Below, piece by piece: positions 21,058 to 21,444 of a stretch of 21,444 bases of DNA. How positions within the stretch are numbered: position 1 is the first letter of the stretch; each line of letters begins with the position of its first letter. A model generated the notes under the pieces. The model was not told the DNA's origin. It did not search any database and saw nothing but the letters and a program-made list of their open reading frames with translations. The position numbers were made by a program, and so were the translations under genes. The stretch spans positions 34,505 to 55,948 of the forward strand of contig DPGF01000006.1 of assembly GCA_003522105.1 (NCBI GenBank). Reading direction: 5' to 3'. The DNA is from Oscillibacter sp. (GTDB taxonomy: Bacteria > Bacillota > Clostridia > Oscillospirales > Oscillospiraceae).

Positions 21058-21444
21058 TTACATCTTCTCCGGTGCGGAGCAGCCGATGACCTTGAGGCCG
21101 TTGGCAAGCACCTGGCGCGTCGCAGCGGCGAGCTTGAGGCGCGCGTCGATGACGGCCTCGTCCTCGCCCTTGATGCGGCAGGCATTGTAGAACTTGTGGA
21201 ACGCCGCGGCAAGACGCATGAGATAGCGGTTGATATAGCTCGGGTCGTAGTCGCGCGCCGCCATGCGGATCTCCTCGGCGAAGGAGGAAAGCTCCTTGAT
21301 GAGCGCGCGCTCAGACTCGCTCGAGAGAATGGAGAGATCCACCGCGCCGGACTTGACGCTGTGGCCCTCTTCCTCGAGTGCCTTCAGGAGGCTGCAAATG
21401 CGCGCGTGCGCGTACTGGATATAGTAGATGGGGTTCTCGCTGTC
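21058..21444 (-). CDS. argS: Arginyl-tRNA synthetase, C-terminal part (cut by window end)
   Basis: The frame runs in from the right edge and shows the last 128 residues. It begins DSENPIYYIQYAHARICS, the conserved class I ArgS segment at the entry to the anticodon-binding domain. It continues through an all-helical DALR-type domain with SFAEEIRMAARDYDPSYINRYLMRLAAAFHKFYNACRI in two blocks. The ending VIGCSAPEKM is close to the usual ArgS C-terminus. The enzyme charges tRNA-Arg in the cytosol. The catalytic HIGH and KMSKR regions lie outside the window. Confidence 0.95.
   Translation of the reverse strand, partial: DSENPIYYIQYAHARICSLLKALEEEGHSVKSGAVDLSILSSESERALIKELSSFAEEIRMAARDYDPSYINRYLMRLAAAFHKFYNACRIKGEDEAVIDARLKLAAATRQVLANGLKVIGCSAPEKM

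Overview
The window reads as a chromosomal segment of a fairly GC-rich Gram-positive anaerobe of the Clostridia, most likely Oscillospiraceae. The evidence is AAAGGAG-type ribosome binding sites, intrinsic terminators after most transcription units, an SLH-anchored surface protein, a CIRCE/HrcA heat-shock operator, two ABC systems with Lys-rich lipoprotein signal peptides, and a CrtO-family acyltransferase next to a UgtP-like glycosyltransferase. The family assignment is inference. No rRNA, tRNA, CRISPR array, insertion sequence or complete prophage was found.

Layout. 1-1274: ychF with its terminator. 1275-1605: a gene-free stretch with three exact ACCGCTACC copies and a 14-bp palindrome. 1606-4626: a large secreted three-SLH protein with the codon bias of an abundant protein, ended by a bidirectional terminator. 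4694-5413 (minus): a 58-aa ORF and a 176-aa phage-tail-like protein. 5525-6274 (minus): a ZIP metal transporter with a dyad over its putative -10 box. 6398-8290 (minus): htpG, with a CIRCE operator about 80 bp upstream. 8634-8867 (plus): a cysteine-rich 77-aa membrane peptide behind a strong promoter, followed by a terminator and then the branched-chain amino acid operon livKHMGF (8974-13884).

14057-15750: an OmpR-type response regulator and its histidine kinase, overlapping by ATGA. 15898-18217: a three-gene glycolipid cassette of CrtO-like acyltransferase, MGDG/UgtP-like glycosyltransferase and PAP2 phosphatase. 18526-20996: a second amino acid ABC transporter (family 3 binding lipoprotein, HisM-type permease, ATPase) behind a near-consensus promoter. 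21058-21444 (minus): the C-terminal part of argS, cut by the window edge.

How the parts work together. Both ABC operons place the binding lipoprotein first. In each, a pyrimidine-rich gap and a strong hairpin without a U-tract separate it from the permease gene, an arrangement that would favour excess binding protein. In the lipid cassette the phosphatase could supply diacylglycerol, the glycosyltransferase could glycosylate it, and the acyltransferase could acylate the sugar. In two places (before livK and before the acyltransferase gene) a complete intrinsic terminator lies immediately upstream of the ribosome binding site with no room for a promoter in between, so those genes appear to depend on read-through or attenuation. 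No clear-cut new defence or mobile system is visible. The best candidates for undescribed biology are the cysteine-rich peptide/terminator/liv leader, the lipid cassette, and the small tail-like gene pair.
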